Shown piece by piece: positions 50,048 to 60,463 of a stretch of DNA of 64,000 bases. Both the position numbers and the translations under genes were made by a program. Each line of letters opens with the position of its first letter. Positions within the stretch are counted from its first letter, which is position 1. Source of the DNA: Ettlia oleoabundans (taxonomy: Eukaryota; Chlorophyta; Chlorophyceae; Chlamydomonadales); the NCBI GenBank assembly GCA_019693395.1, contig JAAMXP010000867.1:1-64000 (forward strand). The letters run 5' to 3'. The notes beneath the pieces were generated by a model, which was given only the letters and a program-made list of their open reading frames with translations, did no database searches and was not told the DNA's origin.

Positions 50048-52882
50048 TCATTTTGTGTAGAGGAAAAAGAAGCCTACCGCCAGGAAGCCTGCCATCATGG
50101 AGGCCACCGAGGCGTAGTATGGGTAGGCCTGCACAATGAAGCGCTCGTACTCGTGGTGCTTAAATGGGCGGATGGGCACCGTCTCTGCGAATCACGACAA
50201 AGGGGATGGTCATAAAGCGCAATGTAAAGGAAGATGGGCATAAGGAAGGAAACATGGCATTGCAAAAAGCAAGCGGATTATGTCAATGTGTAAGCAACAG
50301 ATGGAGATGCAGAGCAATTGCTCATGAGACTATCTGATAAAAAGCTCTTGGCGAACCATAGGCTTAGTAACTTCCACCCAGGTGCATCCCACTCCCGCCC
50401 CAACGCAGCAGCAGCAGCAATGTTGGTGCTGCTAGGTCAAACCAGCCGGCCAGTTGATTACAGTTATTGCCCTGAGCGCTGGCATTTTGCCACAGGAACG
50501 CCCCCATCACTCACCCGTGAGCTCAATGTAACTGTATCCAATGCGCCGGTACTCCAGCACCCACTTGAACACGCCGTACACATCTGGCACCTTGACCCGC
50601 ACACTGAAGCGGCCAGAGCCATCGTGTGCCAGGGTGGCACGCACGTATGGATCCAGCATGACCAGCTCAACATGAACATCCTCAGCCCTGCAGGTGGCAC
50701 GTGAGAATCATGTCAGCAGCAAGGCAGAAGGCACGCAAGCAAGGCTCGCAGAAGTGGTGCGCGACAACTGCAGTTCAAATGACAGTCACACGTTATCAAG
50801 CACTCCTAGCAGCAGCATCTGTCTGCCTATTGAGAGACTGCCCTGTCTACATGCGACACCCACACCCACACACAGCCGCCATTTGCCGGCAAGCAGACTG
50901 CGACTGACTGACACATGCGACCGCTAGGGCTGTTTGATTAGTCACGGCTCACTTGTAAGGCGCGCACACGCCATCGTTGCACTCCTCGATCCGCACCGAG
51001 AACTCGACCTCGTCATTAATGCGGTACCGCTCCGGCCGTTCCGCCCCCGGCTCTGCACCCTCAATCACGCGGTGGCTGAGCTCTGAAGCACGCAGCACAC
51101 CATGCTCCTGGAAGGCCCACTTGCTGATGGCCTCACAGAAAGCCTCGTTGGCCACCCGCCCCAGCCTGCAAGCAAACAAGCAGCATCACATTAGGCTAAG
51201 GAGGCTGGGTGTGGTTGCTTTGTTCTGCACTGTGAGAATATGGTTCCACTGGAAGACAGACAGGCAGGCGGATGTGAAAGCAAGGCTGGAGCATTGACCA
51301 CGCAACAAGGCAAGAAGCAGTGGCAGCCGCAAGTCTAAAGAGCAAAGGATAGAATCTGCAGGCACGCACATACAAACATTACTGAAAGGCATACACAGCC
51401 ATGCATGTGCGCACCCTTGCCCTGTACGCGTAGTGGCCTGCGCCTGGAAGGCAGCATTGCTGATCATGTCCAGCGACCCCAGCACCGCCACTCGTGCATT
51501 GTTGCGCATCTGCGCCAGCGCCACAAGCCCCAAACCCATGCCTGCTAGCTTGGCATCAGTTTGCGCTGCGCCAGGCTTGCCGCTGTAGGCGGTGGTAGAG
51601 CCGGAGAGAGCCAGAAAGGCCTGCGCCGGAAGCAACGGCGGAAGCAAAAGAATGTAGTAGTTGGGTAGGAGAGGAGCCGAGGACCCCGCAAGCGCCAAAC
51701 CTCCGAAAGGACTGCCAGTGGCACAGCCAGTCACTGCTGTGCAGCGAGTGCAGCATAAGCTGCACTAGCAGCAACAGCTGGGCTAGTCACCAGAATAAGT
51801 AAAGCGGCAGGCGGTTCCTCCCTCACCGTCTCACTCTCTGCCGGCACCGACAGGCCGATGCCGTGGAAGAGCACAGGACCCGGCATGCCCCCGGGGAGAA
51901 CTGCCGCCGATTGCACGGCATTCTCTGCCAGTACTGCTGCATGGTCTTGGGCACCCAGCTGCCTGTCATAAGCAAAGTGGTCGATGACGGCATGGCCCCT
52001 GCAGCCAGGTCGCATAGGCAGGGAAGCCAGCGTCGGAAAGGATGGGCACACCTTGACCCAGCAGCTGGACAGCATCACGCGCACCGAAGTGGTGCCCCCA
52101 GCCTGAGACAGGCATGGAAATGTCGGCAGTGCAAGTTCAATCGCATTAGTTGATGACTCAGGCCAGCAACGCAAGGCCTGCCTTTGTTTTGGCCCTGTCA
52201 TGTGGCCCCCTGCACAGAGGTTCATGAACGGCCCGGCAGTCTCATGAAGCTCACCGTGCATCAATATCCACCCCAAGTTCCTGCGCCAGATCTCTGAGCT
52301 CCTCAGACACGTTGGAGTCTACTGCCAGCATGAGATCATGTCCCTCATCCACAAACTCCACAACCTGTTCCACATCAATCGCACCTCCAATTTCTGTACA
52401 GCGCCAGGCAGCGAGGGACAGCGCTGATTGAGCAACCATTCAGAATTGCAGTGCAGTTTTGGCGTGGACAAGTGAAACTCTTATGGAATTTGGGTTGTGT
52501 TCTACTTGCAGGGCAGGGGAGCAAGCAGCAAACCGAACAACAACACACCAGCGGGGTGCCCTTTCCGCAACCGCCATGCCCCCTTCACTCCCCTTCTCCC
52601 CCTCCCCTCCCAGCGTGCACAATCACCCTTTTCTGAGCCCAAAATTACGAGCTTGTCGTACAGCCAGTCGTCCCAGCTCTTGAGCTGGAGAGTCTCGGCG
52701 GTGATGGGCTGGGTCTCTACTTGGTATCCCCGCGCTGTCAGACTCTTCAGAAAGCTGCTGTGGCTCTCCTCTAATGCTGGATCGTTCAGCAGCACCAACG
52801 TGCGCTGTTGCCGGCTTGCTGCTGCCACTGTGGCCCCGCAGAGCAGCGCCACTGCCAGTAGCACCGCTGCAAGGCGAGCCAT
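50048..52882 (-). CDS. OST48: Oligosaccharyltransferase 48 kDa subunit (OST48/WBP1)
   Basis: This is a subunit of the ER oligosaccharyltransferase complex that N-glycosylates nascent proteins (DDOST in animals, WBP1 in yeast). Seven exons (52627-52882, 52255-52393, 51827-51998, 51415-51620, 50953-51165, 50515-50687, 50048-50184) join in phase to 431 residues, close to the family length. A signal peptide (MARLAAVLLAVALLCGATVA) precedes RTLVLLNDPALEESHSSFLK, a typical OST48 opening. FVDEGHDLMLAVDSNVSEEL, MPGPVLFHGIGLSV, VAVLGSLDMISNAAF, CEAISKWAFQEHGVLRA and DVYGVFKWVLEYRRIGYSYI follow. A C-terminal helix (YASVASMMAGFLAVGFFFLY) ends in YTK, giving type I topology with a very short cytosolic tail. 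It is divergent from the MoCF-domain gene. Confidence 0.96.
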
Positions 52883-53137
52883 CGATCACAGCACACCCAA
52901 CTATTGCGCGATCGCCAGCGATCGCCGCCTGGCCCGGGCGCCCCTTGGCAGAGAGGTCGGGTTGACGGTGCTCGAGCGTTTTGTCTACCACTTTGAGCGT
53001 TCAGGATGCCTGCAGGGTGCATGTTACGCCGTTTGGGCACGGTCCTTGCATGCAAGAAAGCAAGTTTCCCATGAACTTTTCAACACAGTGCTGGGGAGCA
53101 GTTGTCTTTCATGTCATCCATTGCAATGCTGACCACA
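52883..53137. promoter_or_regulatory. Shared divergent 5' region (OST48 / MoCF-domain gene)
   Basis: 255 bases separate the start codons of the two divergent genes. No specific element was recognised. Confidence 0.4.
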
Positions 53138-54929
53138 ATGGGCAGAGTGCTATGGCGGAGCATACTGCACAAGGAGGGAGTGCAGTTTGTGGTTGGTCGC
53201 CAGGTGAGCTTGCAGGCCGCTGCTGCCATACAATGACACGCACATGCGGCCAAGTTAGCAGTTTTCAAATGATGCCGTGCAGCTACAGGCGCAGATGAGG
53301 GGTGTGGCCACCCGCTGCTTTGCCGCAACCGCCAGTGCTCCTTTGAATGGGACTGCTGCGCCCCGCGCTGCGCTTATGGTCATTGGTGACGAAGTCCTGA
53401 CAGGTTCTATCACAGACGCAAACATGCCATACCTTGCTAAGGTGAAAATGCAATAGCACCCTGTGCACGCAGTGGGGTGGGCTGGCCTACCCTTCTTTGC
53501 ATTTTGCTGCCTCTTTTGCTCGGCCCTTTCATTCCTGGTCTCGCGCCCCTTGCCCTGTCGTTGTGCTGTTCTGCAGCTGCTGCACAGCCGAGGAGTGGAC
53601 TTGGTGCGTGCTGAGTTTACTCCAGACAGCAAGCGTGATATAGTGGAGACGGTGCTGCGGCTTAAGGAGCGGGTGGGCCCTGATGGCTTTGTCTTCACCA
53701 GCGGTGGGATAGGCCCAACCCATGATGACATCACCTACCAGGCACGCTTAGGACCAATTGTCTTTGGTGTGTCCCCAAATGGTAAACGACACACGGTCGT
53801 TGTGCAACAGCTAAACTTGCATTATTGGGCAGCAGCAGCAGCAGCCTTGTCAACTCAGCCCTCCCTGTTCAGTGCAGGCCATAGCAGCCGCCTTTGGTGC
53901 TGAGCTGGAGCTGCACCAGCCCACGGTGCAGCGCATGGAGGAGCACTACAACCAGCGCGGCGTGGAACTGAATGAGGCGCGGCTCAGAATGGCCACGCTG
54001 CCCAAAGATGGTGGGTGACGCTATCTATTGGCAGCCAGCAAATATGTAAATGGTGGGCCATTGTGCACCACTGCACCGCATTGGGATTGTGACAAGTTAC
54101 AGCCATTTGCCTTGCACCTTGCCATGCCAAACACTGCTCAAGTCAACAAACTACGAATCTCCTATCCTTCGCGTGACGTGCTTTCCTCCTTATGTGTTCA
54201 TGCGCAGATGGTGTGGAGGTTCTGTTTACACCGGGGCTGTGGGTGCCGCTTGTAGTGCTTCAGCAGACATACATCCTACCGGGCATCCCGCGCCTCTTCC
54301 AGCAGATGCTGGAAGCGCATGCAGAGAGGTTCACGGGTCCTGCTGCCCTGACCCGCGTTCTGTACTCGAACATGGGAGAAGGTGGGTGCAGCCGCAGGGA
54401 AGGTGAGCCGCGTTGGTGGTTCATCGACTGCCGAAGAACTGGCAAGCTTTCAACATTGAACCCTGTGCCTGCTTACCTACAAACCCTGTTTCAGGGGACC
54501 TGGCGGTTAGGCTGGGCTCAATAGCTGCACTTCATCCTGCTGTCCGCATTGGCAGCTATCCCAACGTGGCTTGGGAATCGGATGCCAGCGCAACAGCATT
54601 CAGGGTGCGTGTCTGCACTGCTGACAGCGTGCAGCTCCCATGCTGCGTTCCTTCGTTGTTTGAATGCTGGAAGCAGCTGCAAATTGTTGAAGCCAGCCAA
54701 CAAGTTTGGCAAGCTGCGCAACTTGTCGTCCCTGCGCTGCAACCAGCTCAACACACAGCCACCAGTCGCCGCCTATCCTACCAAACCCTGATCCAGTGCG
54801 CTGGGGGGCACACTGCCGCAGGTGAAGCTTCAGTTCGAGAGCCGGGATGCACGAGCGCTAGAGAAGGCAGTAGCAGCAGTAGAAGAAGCGCTGCCGGACA
54901 CCTTTACACTACCCCGGCAGGCCGCGTGA
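53138..54929 (+). CDS. MoCF_biosynth (MoaB/CinA-type) domain protein, FAD-synthetase N-domain-like
   Basis: Seven exons (53138-53203, 53283-53441, 53577-53741, 53878-54010, 54208-54381, 54495-54604, 54822-54929) join in phase to 304 residues. After an Arg/Ala-rich N-terminus (possible transit peptide, MGRVLWRSILHKEG) comes the molybdopterin-binding fold: AALMVIGDEVLTGSITDANM, LLHSRGVDLVRAEFTPDS, FVFTSGGIGPTHDDITYQAI and AAAFGAELELH. VEVLFTPGLWVPLVVLQQTY, ILPGIPRLFQQML and IGSYPNVAWESDA follow. Such stand-alone domains are related to CinA and to the N-terminal part of FLAD1-type FAD synthetases, where a flavin or nucleotide pyrophosphatase role is known or suspected. No PAPS-reductase-like synthetase domain follows. 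Intron 3 is GC-AG (CAG|GCACGC at 53742), required to join ITYQ to AIAAAFG. Confidence 0.85.
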
Positions 54930-55902
54930 CGCTCCATTCTTCCTCGGCAGAACCGCCACTTTGGTACCTTGGCCGCCAACCCAACTTGTATACTACTGAC
55001 ACCATAGCGCCACCATGTGCAGGCAATGCCCTTTGCTTGATACCCTCTCTACGCTTTTGAACCGCCAAACTTGTGTGTACTGCTCTACACTACACAATCT
55101 GCCGCTCAGAGATACGCGCCTGCCGTTTACACAAGCTAAACATCTTCTGATCTACTCAACAGCTAACCTATTGTTCTGTCAATCCCCACCCAAACTCTTG
55201 TTAAGGTTTCCGACTACCTTGGGAGTCAGGGGCACTGTGTAACGGAAAAGACTGATCCAGGGGAGGCTGCGCCACCTCAGGGATAGCTTGTTCCCAGCAA
55301 CAGCCTCGTGGCCAGTGGATATGGTTACAATCTCCAGGCACCTCTAAGCATCCGCCCTTCGGCACCATCACATCCCTCGCTTCATACATCAATCATCAAG
55401 CACCAAGGCCCTCAAAGCATCGGCATCGGCATCAGCAGCCCTCAAAGCATCGGCATCAACATCGGCATCAGCAGCCGTCAAAGCATCGGCATCAGCGTCA
55501 GGGGCACCAGTGCGGCACACGCGAGCCCTGCACCGCTTTCAGCAGCCAGCCTTAGCTGGACAGACGCGCTTGGGGAACACCCATGAGAAAGCAACAAGAG
55601 AAACAAACACAAAACGATGTGCCTTAAGCGGCGGAAATGGGAGAAGGTTTGGCTGCAGCACAGGAACCGGGCAAACAAAGCTGCACCTTGCGCCAGGTAA
55701 GAACTGGGCGCAGTTACCTAGGCACTGCATGCCTCCCGGCAACCAAGCTGGAGCGGTAGTGTCAGCAGCCGGTCAAACTGCCTGCGCTGCGGTCATGGCT
55801 GTTCGCACACTGAACAATGGAACGCACTGAGCAGCAGTAGGCGCAGAGAGAAGCTGGCTGAAGTAGGAGCCAACTGGCGCCAGGCATGAGGCAGGCTGGG
55901 AC
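54930..55902. other. Convergent intergenic region with minisatellite
   Basis: No gene was supported in these 970 bases between the MoCF-domain gene and the SR-protein gene. It includes TGTAA at about 55239 and the imperfect repeat at 55409-55500. Short frames here look non-coding. Confidence 0.55.
55409..55500. repeat. Imperfect minisatellite (CAAAGCATCGGCATC)
   Basis: Three tandem, slightly variable units begin CTCAAAGCATCGGCATC or GTCAAAGCATCGGCATC, separated by ATCAGCAGCC spacers. They lie in the convergent intergenic region. Confidence 0.8.
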
Positions 55903-57636
55903 TCAGTCGTCGCTGGGCGCTTCTGGCGCAGGCTTGGGGGAGCCGGAGCGAGCGGGGCTACGGGACCTGCACAGGCGCAGGTGGTAGGAACACAGACAGC
56001 CACCAGGTATGGCATCCGACTAAGAAACCCATCGGCAAGAATTTGGCAGAATGCAGCAGCTTTTGGGTGGGAGCTTGCAAGCCCAACACCACTAACAATC
56101 TCCAATCGATGGAATGCCAGACTTGAGACACTGCTGAGGCAGCTGGGCACTTACCGGCTGCGGCTGGGGCTCCTAGCAGCGCTCCTGCTCCGGCTGCGCG
56201 AGCGGGCTGGGCTGCGTCCTCGGGCGGGGCTCCGGCTGCGGCTGGGGGTCCGAGAGGGGCTGCGACCCCTGCTCCGACTGCGGCTGTCCCGACGCCTGTC
56301 CCGGCTCCTGCTCCTGCTACGGCTTCGGCGCCGGTCACGGCTGCGAGACCTGCCGCAATGAATAAGGACGCTTAACAGCAAAATAACTGCTAAGGAGAGA
56401 ATTAACCGCGAGCCGCACTGGCTGCGCAAAAGACAAGCGTGAATGGACTTGCCGGTCGGGGCAGCCCACACAGCCGTGTCATTCGGCCCATGGTACTTGC
56501 TTCACAGCAGCACACCTGCTGTAAGACCTGCGCCGGCGCGGTGAGCGGCTGCGCCCGCGATATCCACCTCCGTACCCACCCCCGTAGCCGCCACCCCCGT
56601 AGCCACCGCCGTAACCACCGCGGGGGCCACCACCCCCGTAGCCACCGCCACCGTAGCCACCGCCTGTGGAGAGATTGCCCAGTTGATACAAGTGTGCAGG
56701 GTCAGCACAGCTGACACCGCATGCTCAAATCTGACACAAGTGTGATGGTGCCAGCTAGCACACTGTGCAACCAAAATGGGCTCACGCCACAGGCTGTTGC
56801 ATGCATGCTCACCTCCTCCGTAGCCGCCGCCACCTGGTTTACGGCGGCCCCTCATGGCAAACTGCACAGCGATCTCGCCGCTCCCCAGCATGGAACGGTC
56901 CAACCCATACTGCGCATCCTCAGCGTCCCGCTTGTCCTCGTACTGCAAAGTCACAGGCGTGGCAGGCATCAAAAAGCAGGGAGGATAAATGACAGATGGT
57001 GTTAATCACAGTAGGCAGCTTGGTAGGGATGTGGAACAATGCAGATGCAGGTCCATTGCTGCTTGCCCCTAGCGCCGGCTTCACCTCGACAAAGGCAATG
57101 CCGCGAGGCCTTCCAGTGTAGTAATCCTTGGGAATGTAAACCTGAAGGGGTGAACAAAGGCCAGGACAAACAAGATTGTTCAGCTGCACGGTCGGGTGCA
57201 AGCCGCTTTCGCCACTGACGGGCACCGCTGGCAGCAGGGTGCCACCTGCCCCGCGTGCACAGCTATCCGCAGCCTTCGCTGCTGTTTCTCACGTCCTTGA
57301 CGCGGCCGTACTTCTCCGCGGCGTAGCGCAGGTCATCCATCCTGCAGCAGTGGTGCGATGAGGCGTGCTGAGCCGCCCTTTGATATCCATGCGGGTAATA
57401 CCGACTTTATTTCGTAAGTGCTAGCGACAACGGCCCTGGAAACGAAACACAACGGTTGCATGCCCTCGCCGCTGCTGATGCCGCGCAGTAACTCACGTCA
57501 CATCGTTTGCCAGGTTGCGAACAAGCAAGCTGCAACCAGTTGGAGGGTCCCGCGCGCCGCCGTCACGGCCTCCGCCCCTGTCGTCCCGCCTGTAATCGCG
57601 GTCGTCGCGCCTGTAATCGTCGTCCCTGTACGACAT
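55903..57636 (-). CDS. SR splicing factor (SC35/SCL-like) with RRM, Gly-Tyr linker and RS tail
   Basis: Seven exons (57497-57636, 57293-57341, 57085-57141, 56813-56942, 56516-56663, 56155-56349, 55903-55966) join in phase to 260 residues. An N-terminal Arg/Asp/Tyr-rich leader (MSYRDDDYRRDDRDYRR) precedes a canonical RRM: RNP2 SLLVRNL, DDLRYAAEKYGRVKDVYIPK and RNP1 RPRGIAFVEYED. A linker of repeated GGGYGGG units follows, then a long RS domain (SRDRRRDSRSRSRG, SPSRTPSRSRSPAR) and an acidic end APEAPSDD. An RRM close to the N-terminus after a short charged leader is the layout of SC35/SCL-type SR proteins, which select splice sites and shuttle in nuclear speckles. The Gly/Tyr-rich linker is more like hnRNP or GR-RBP proteins. 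Confidence 0.93.
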
Positions 57637-57838
57637 GATGCGCTGCGCAACATCATCCGGCACGCAGACACTTCAAGAGATGGCATAGCGATGGCTCCCC
57701 CAGCGCAGCACCCTTAGCAGGGCAGGTGAGCGCGCTTGACCGGCATTCTCATATACCCAAACTTAAGTGCTAATCGGGAGCCCCACGTTACTTTTGTTGA
57801 ATGGAATACATGATACACATTTGTTTGCACGTGCAAAC

Positions 57839-60158
57839 TCAAGTTGTGGGCATCAGCTGCCCAGCACCAGCTGATGCCTCTGCCGCCGACAGGCCAGCAA
57901 GCCTAGCGCTCACAAAAGCCCACAGATAGTTGTAGCCTGCAAATAGACAAGATGTTGGGTGCAGTGTGAGGGAGTGGATGCATGTGCGAAGAGAAAAAGA
58001 GCTCTCATTTCAGGGCACCGAATTGAAATGCATGTGCCAAGGGGCTTTATTGCAGTTCCCAGAGGGGCCAGGCGAACAGTCTGAATCCACTGCACGGCTG
58101 GAATGCCAGGGTTAGCCCAACATAATCCACCGCCACTTTCTCCGCACCTCCGATGCGGCCAAAAACGTCACATAGCTCGCCGCACACATAGAGCCCAGGC
58201 AGCAAGCGGCTCTCCATAGACCCCACGTTCAGCTCGTTGAGCGGCACGCCACCACCCGTCACCTCCGCCTTGGCATAACCCTCACTGCCGCTGATGGGAA
58301 GGACATACTGTGTCAGCACCTCTAGCAGCGCAGACCGCTCCCCTTTCCGCAGCTCAGCCAGCTTTCTGTGGCAACGGCAGAGAATACCACGAGATTGAGG
58401 CACTGCGCAACAGAAGCTAGCAGTTTAGCAGGGGACAACATCACAGGGGCTTGGTTCCTGCATGATGCTGCAGAGCCGTGCGGTTTGGCACACGAAGATC
58501 GCACAAAGACCACATGCTCCATCCTGCATAGCACAGCAAAAGGGCCCCACCTGTCTAGTGGAACCCCCGCTTCACTGCACAGCGCCTCTGCCAGCCGCTG
58601 AGGCACGCCCTCCCGCCGCAACAGGTTGACGGCAAGCAGTGAGCCGCCCTCCAGCACCTTTGCCTCCCAGTCAGCTGCCCCATGCCGCGTCCACTGCACC
58701 AGTATCTGCGGTGCCTTGTGCTGCCTTTCCAGTGCCTGAACTGCATGGTGGCTAAGGTCCATCACCGCAGGTCCAGAGTAGCCACGATGTGTAAACAGCA
58801 TTGCCGTGCGCTGCGCGAACCGCTTTGCCTTGCTTCTTTTCTTCTTCCCGCCGCCACCGCTGTCTGCAGAATCTGCTGCAGGTACCGTCGCCAGCTGGGC
58901 TTCATACAGCGAGATGCCCGCCAGCTGCTGCCCACCCGGGTGCCCACCCAGCAGCGGGGTGAGGGCGGGATAGGGCTCGTGCAGGTTGTGGCCTAGCTTG
59001 CGTAGGATGCAGTAGCCATCACCAGTGGTCCCTGGAAGCATGGCAGCATGATGCAGGATTTTTGTGATGTGTAAAGGCAACCCTGGCCAACTTTGCAGTC
59101 AAGGGCTGCTGCAGATCCTACCGGATCTCCCCATCATCAGCCCCACCATGAGGCAACACTTGCCTCGCCAGCAGGCAAGAGTAAGAGCAGCCACACCCAC
59201 CAAGCTTTGGGAAGCTCAGCCCTCCAGTGGCCAGGATCACGCACCCCGCTGTCATGCTGCTCCCGTCTGACAGCTCCAAACGCCAGCTGCCGTCCGGATG
59301 TCGCTGCAGATCCTGCAGCCCGGCACTGTACTGCACCTGCACGCCATGCCTGATGCAGGCTGCCAGCAGCTTGTCCCGCACCTCCGCTGCTGAGTTGCTG
59401 GCGGGGAACCATTTCTTGGTGGACTGCTCCAAGGCCAGGCGAATCCCGATCTGGCGCGGATCTGACAACCAATACTCACAGTCGTCCAAGGACCAGGTAC
59501 TACAAGGGAGACAGATTCCTAACGTGTGAACACAGATCCCCAAGTCAATACAACAAGCGACTAGCTCCCGGCAGAAAGCAGACGCAAGCTCGGGCAAGGC
59601 CCAGAGCGTCCCACCTGAACACGGCCCTCAGTGCGCTCTGGCTGCTGTCCGTGATGTAATCTCGGTGCAAGTCCACTTCTGCTGGAAGGACGTTGCAACG
59701 TGTGCCGCCGCTGATCAAAATCTGCACCGATCACACGCAGAGTCTGTGTAGACACCAGAGTTTGGAACCGCAAGCGAACATGACCCTCACCTGCAGAGGG
59801 GCTACTGCATGCAGCTACCTGCACACCTTTTTGCCAGCCTCGTCCATCTTCTCCAACACCTTCACCTTCAGAAAGGAGGGATGATACAGTCTGTGCACGT
59901 GTGTAGGTGAGCCTCAAAGTGACGACACATGCCCGCGGCTTCAAGTCGGCGGCGGGAGACAGCAGTGCGGCGCCCGCCCACCTTTGCGCCGCTGATTGCG
60001 GCGAAATAGGCGCTCGTCAAACCCGCCGCTCCTGCTCCAACGCACAGTACGTCCGCCTCACTTTCTTGAAACTGTGCAAGACAAGGCACAAGACGCCTCT
60101 TGCTGGTAGGCCGCGCCGCTCTGCTGACGGAGCAATGGCAACTTGTAACGGACGCCAT
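57839..60158 (-). CDS. HI0933/YhiN-family FAD-dependent oxidoreductase, plastid-type
   Basis: Seven exons (59982-60158, 59827-59865, 59615-59721, 59201-59499, 58551-59031, 58148-58365, 57839-57936) join in phase to 472 residues, the normal family size plus a transit-like N-terminus (MASVTSCHCSVSRAARPTSK). The FAD-binding Rossmann site is ADVLCVGAGAAGLTSAYFA (GxGxxG) followed by KVLEKMDEAGKK. The family signature ILISGGTRCNVL comes next, then CVILATGGLSFPKLGTTGDG, YPALTPLL and TAMLFTHRGYSGPAVMDLSH. PGLYVCGELCDVFGRIGGYN and YLWAFVSARLAG close the FAD fold. This HI0933/BaiN-like flavoprotein family is widespread in bacteria and plastid-bearing eukaryotes. The substrate is unknown. Exon 5 contains a Lys/Arg-rich insertion (GGGGKKKRSKAKRF). 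Confidence 0.92.
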
Positions 60159-60463
60159 ACTGCATAACGAGAAGAGCATGCATGCAGCCGGTTCTTAGTG
60201 GACGTTTAAACCCTTCACCGCGGTGCACCGCCCCGCCAGCTGGCCGGTGCGTGATGGCCTTGCTGACTGGTCCACAGCTTGATGCATCCTGCTTGTCACT
60301 GCCTCTAGTTTACACCGTGCTGGAACAAGTAACAATATTTGGGCGGTGTATGCAGTCCAAAGAGTGCTGCAAATGAAAGTGGCTGCAGAAAGGCGGGCAT
60401 AGGGCGAAATGGACCGATTGCCCGATGCCAGCTGCCTCGAGGGCTGCTCTGCCCGGCCCCCCT

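Noticed and set aside
60159..60463. Possible tRNA or small RNA gene between the flavoprotein and p47 genes
   Set aside because: No cloverleaf, box A/B or anticodon arm could be drawn. It is best read as 5' and 3' flanking sequence.
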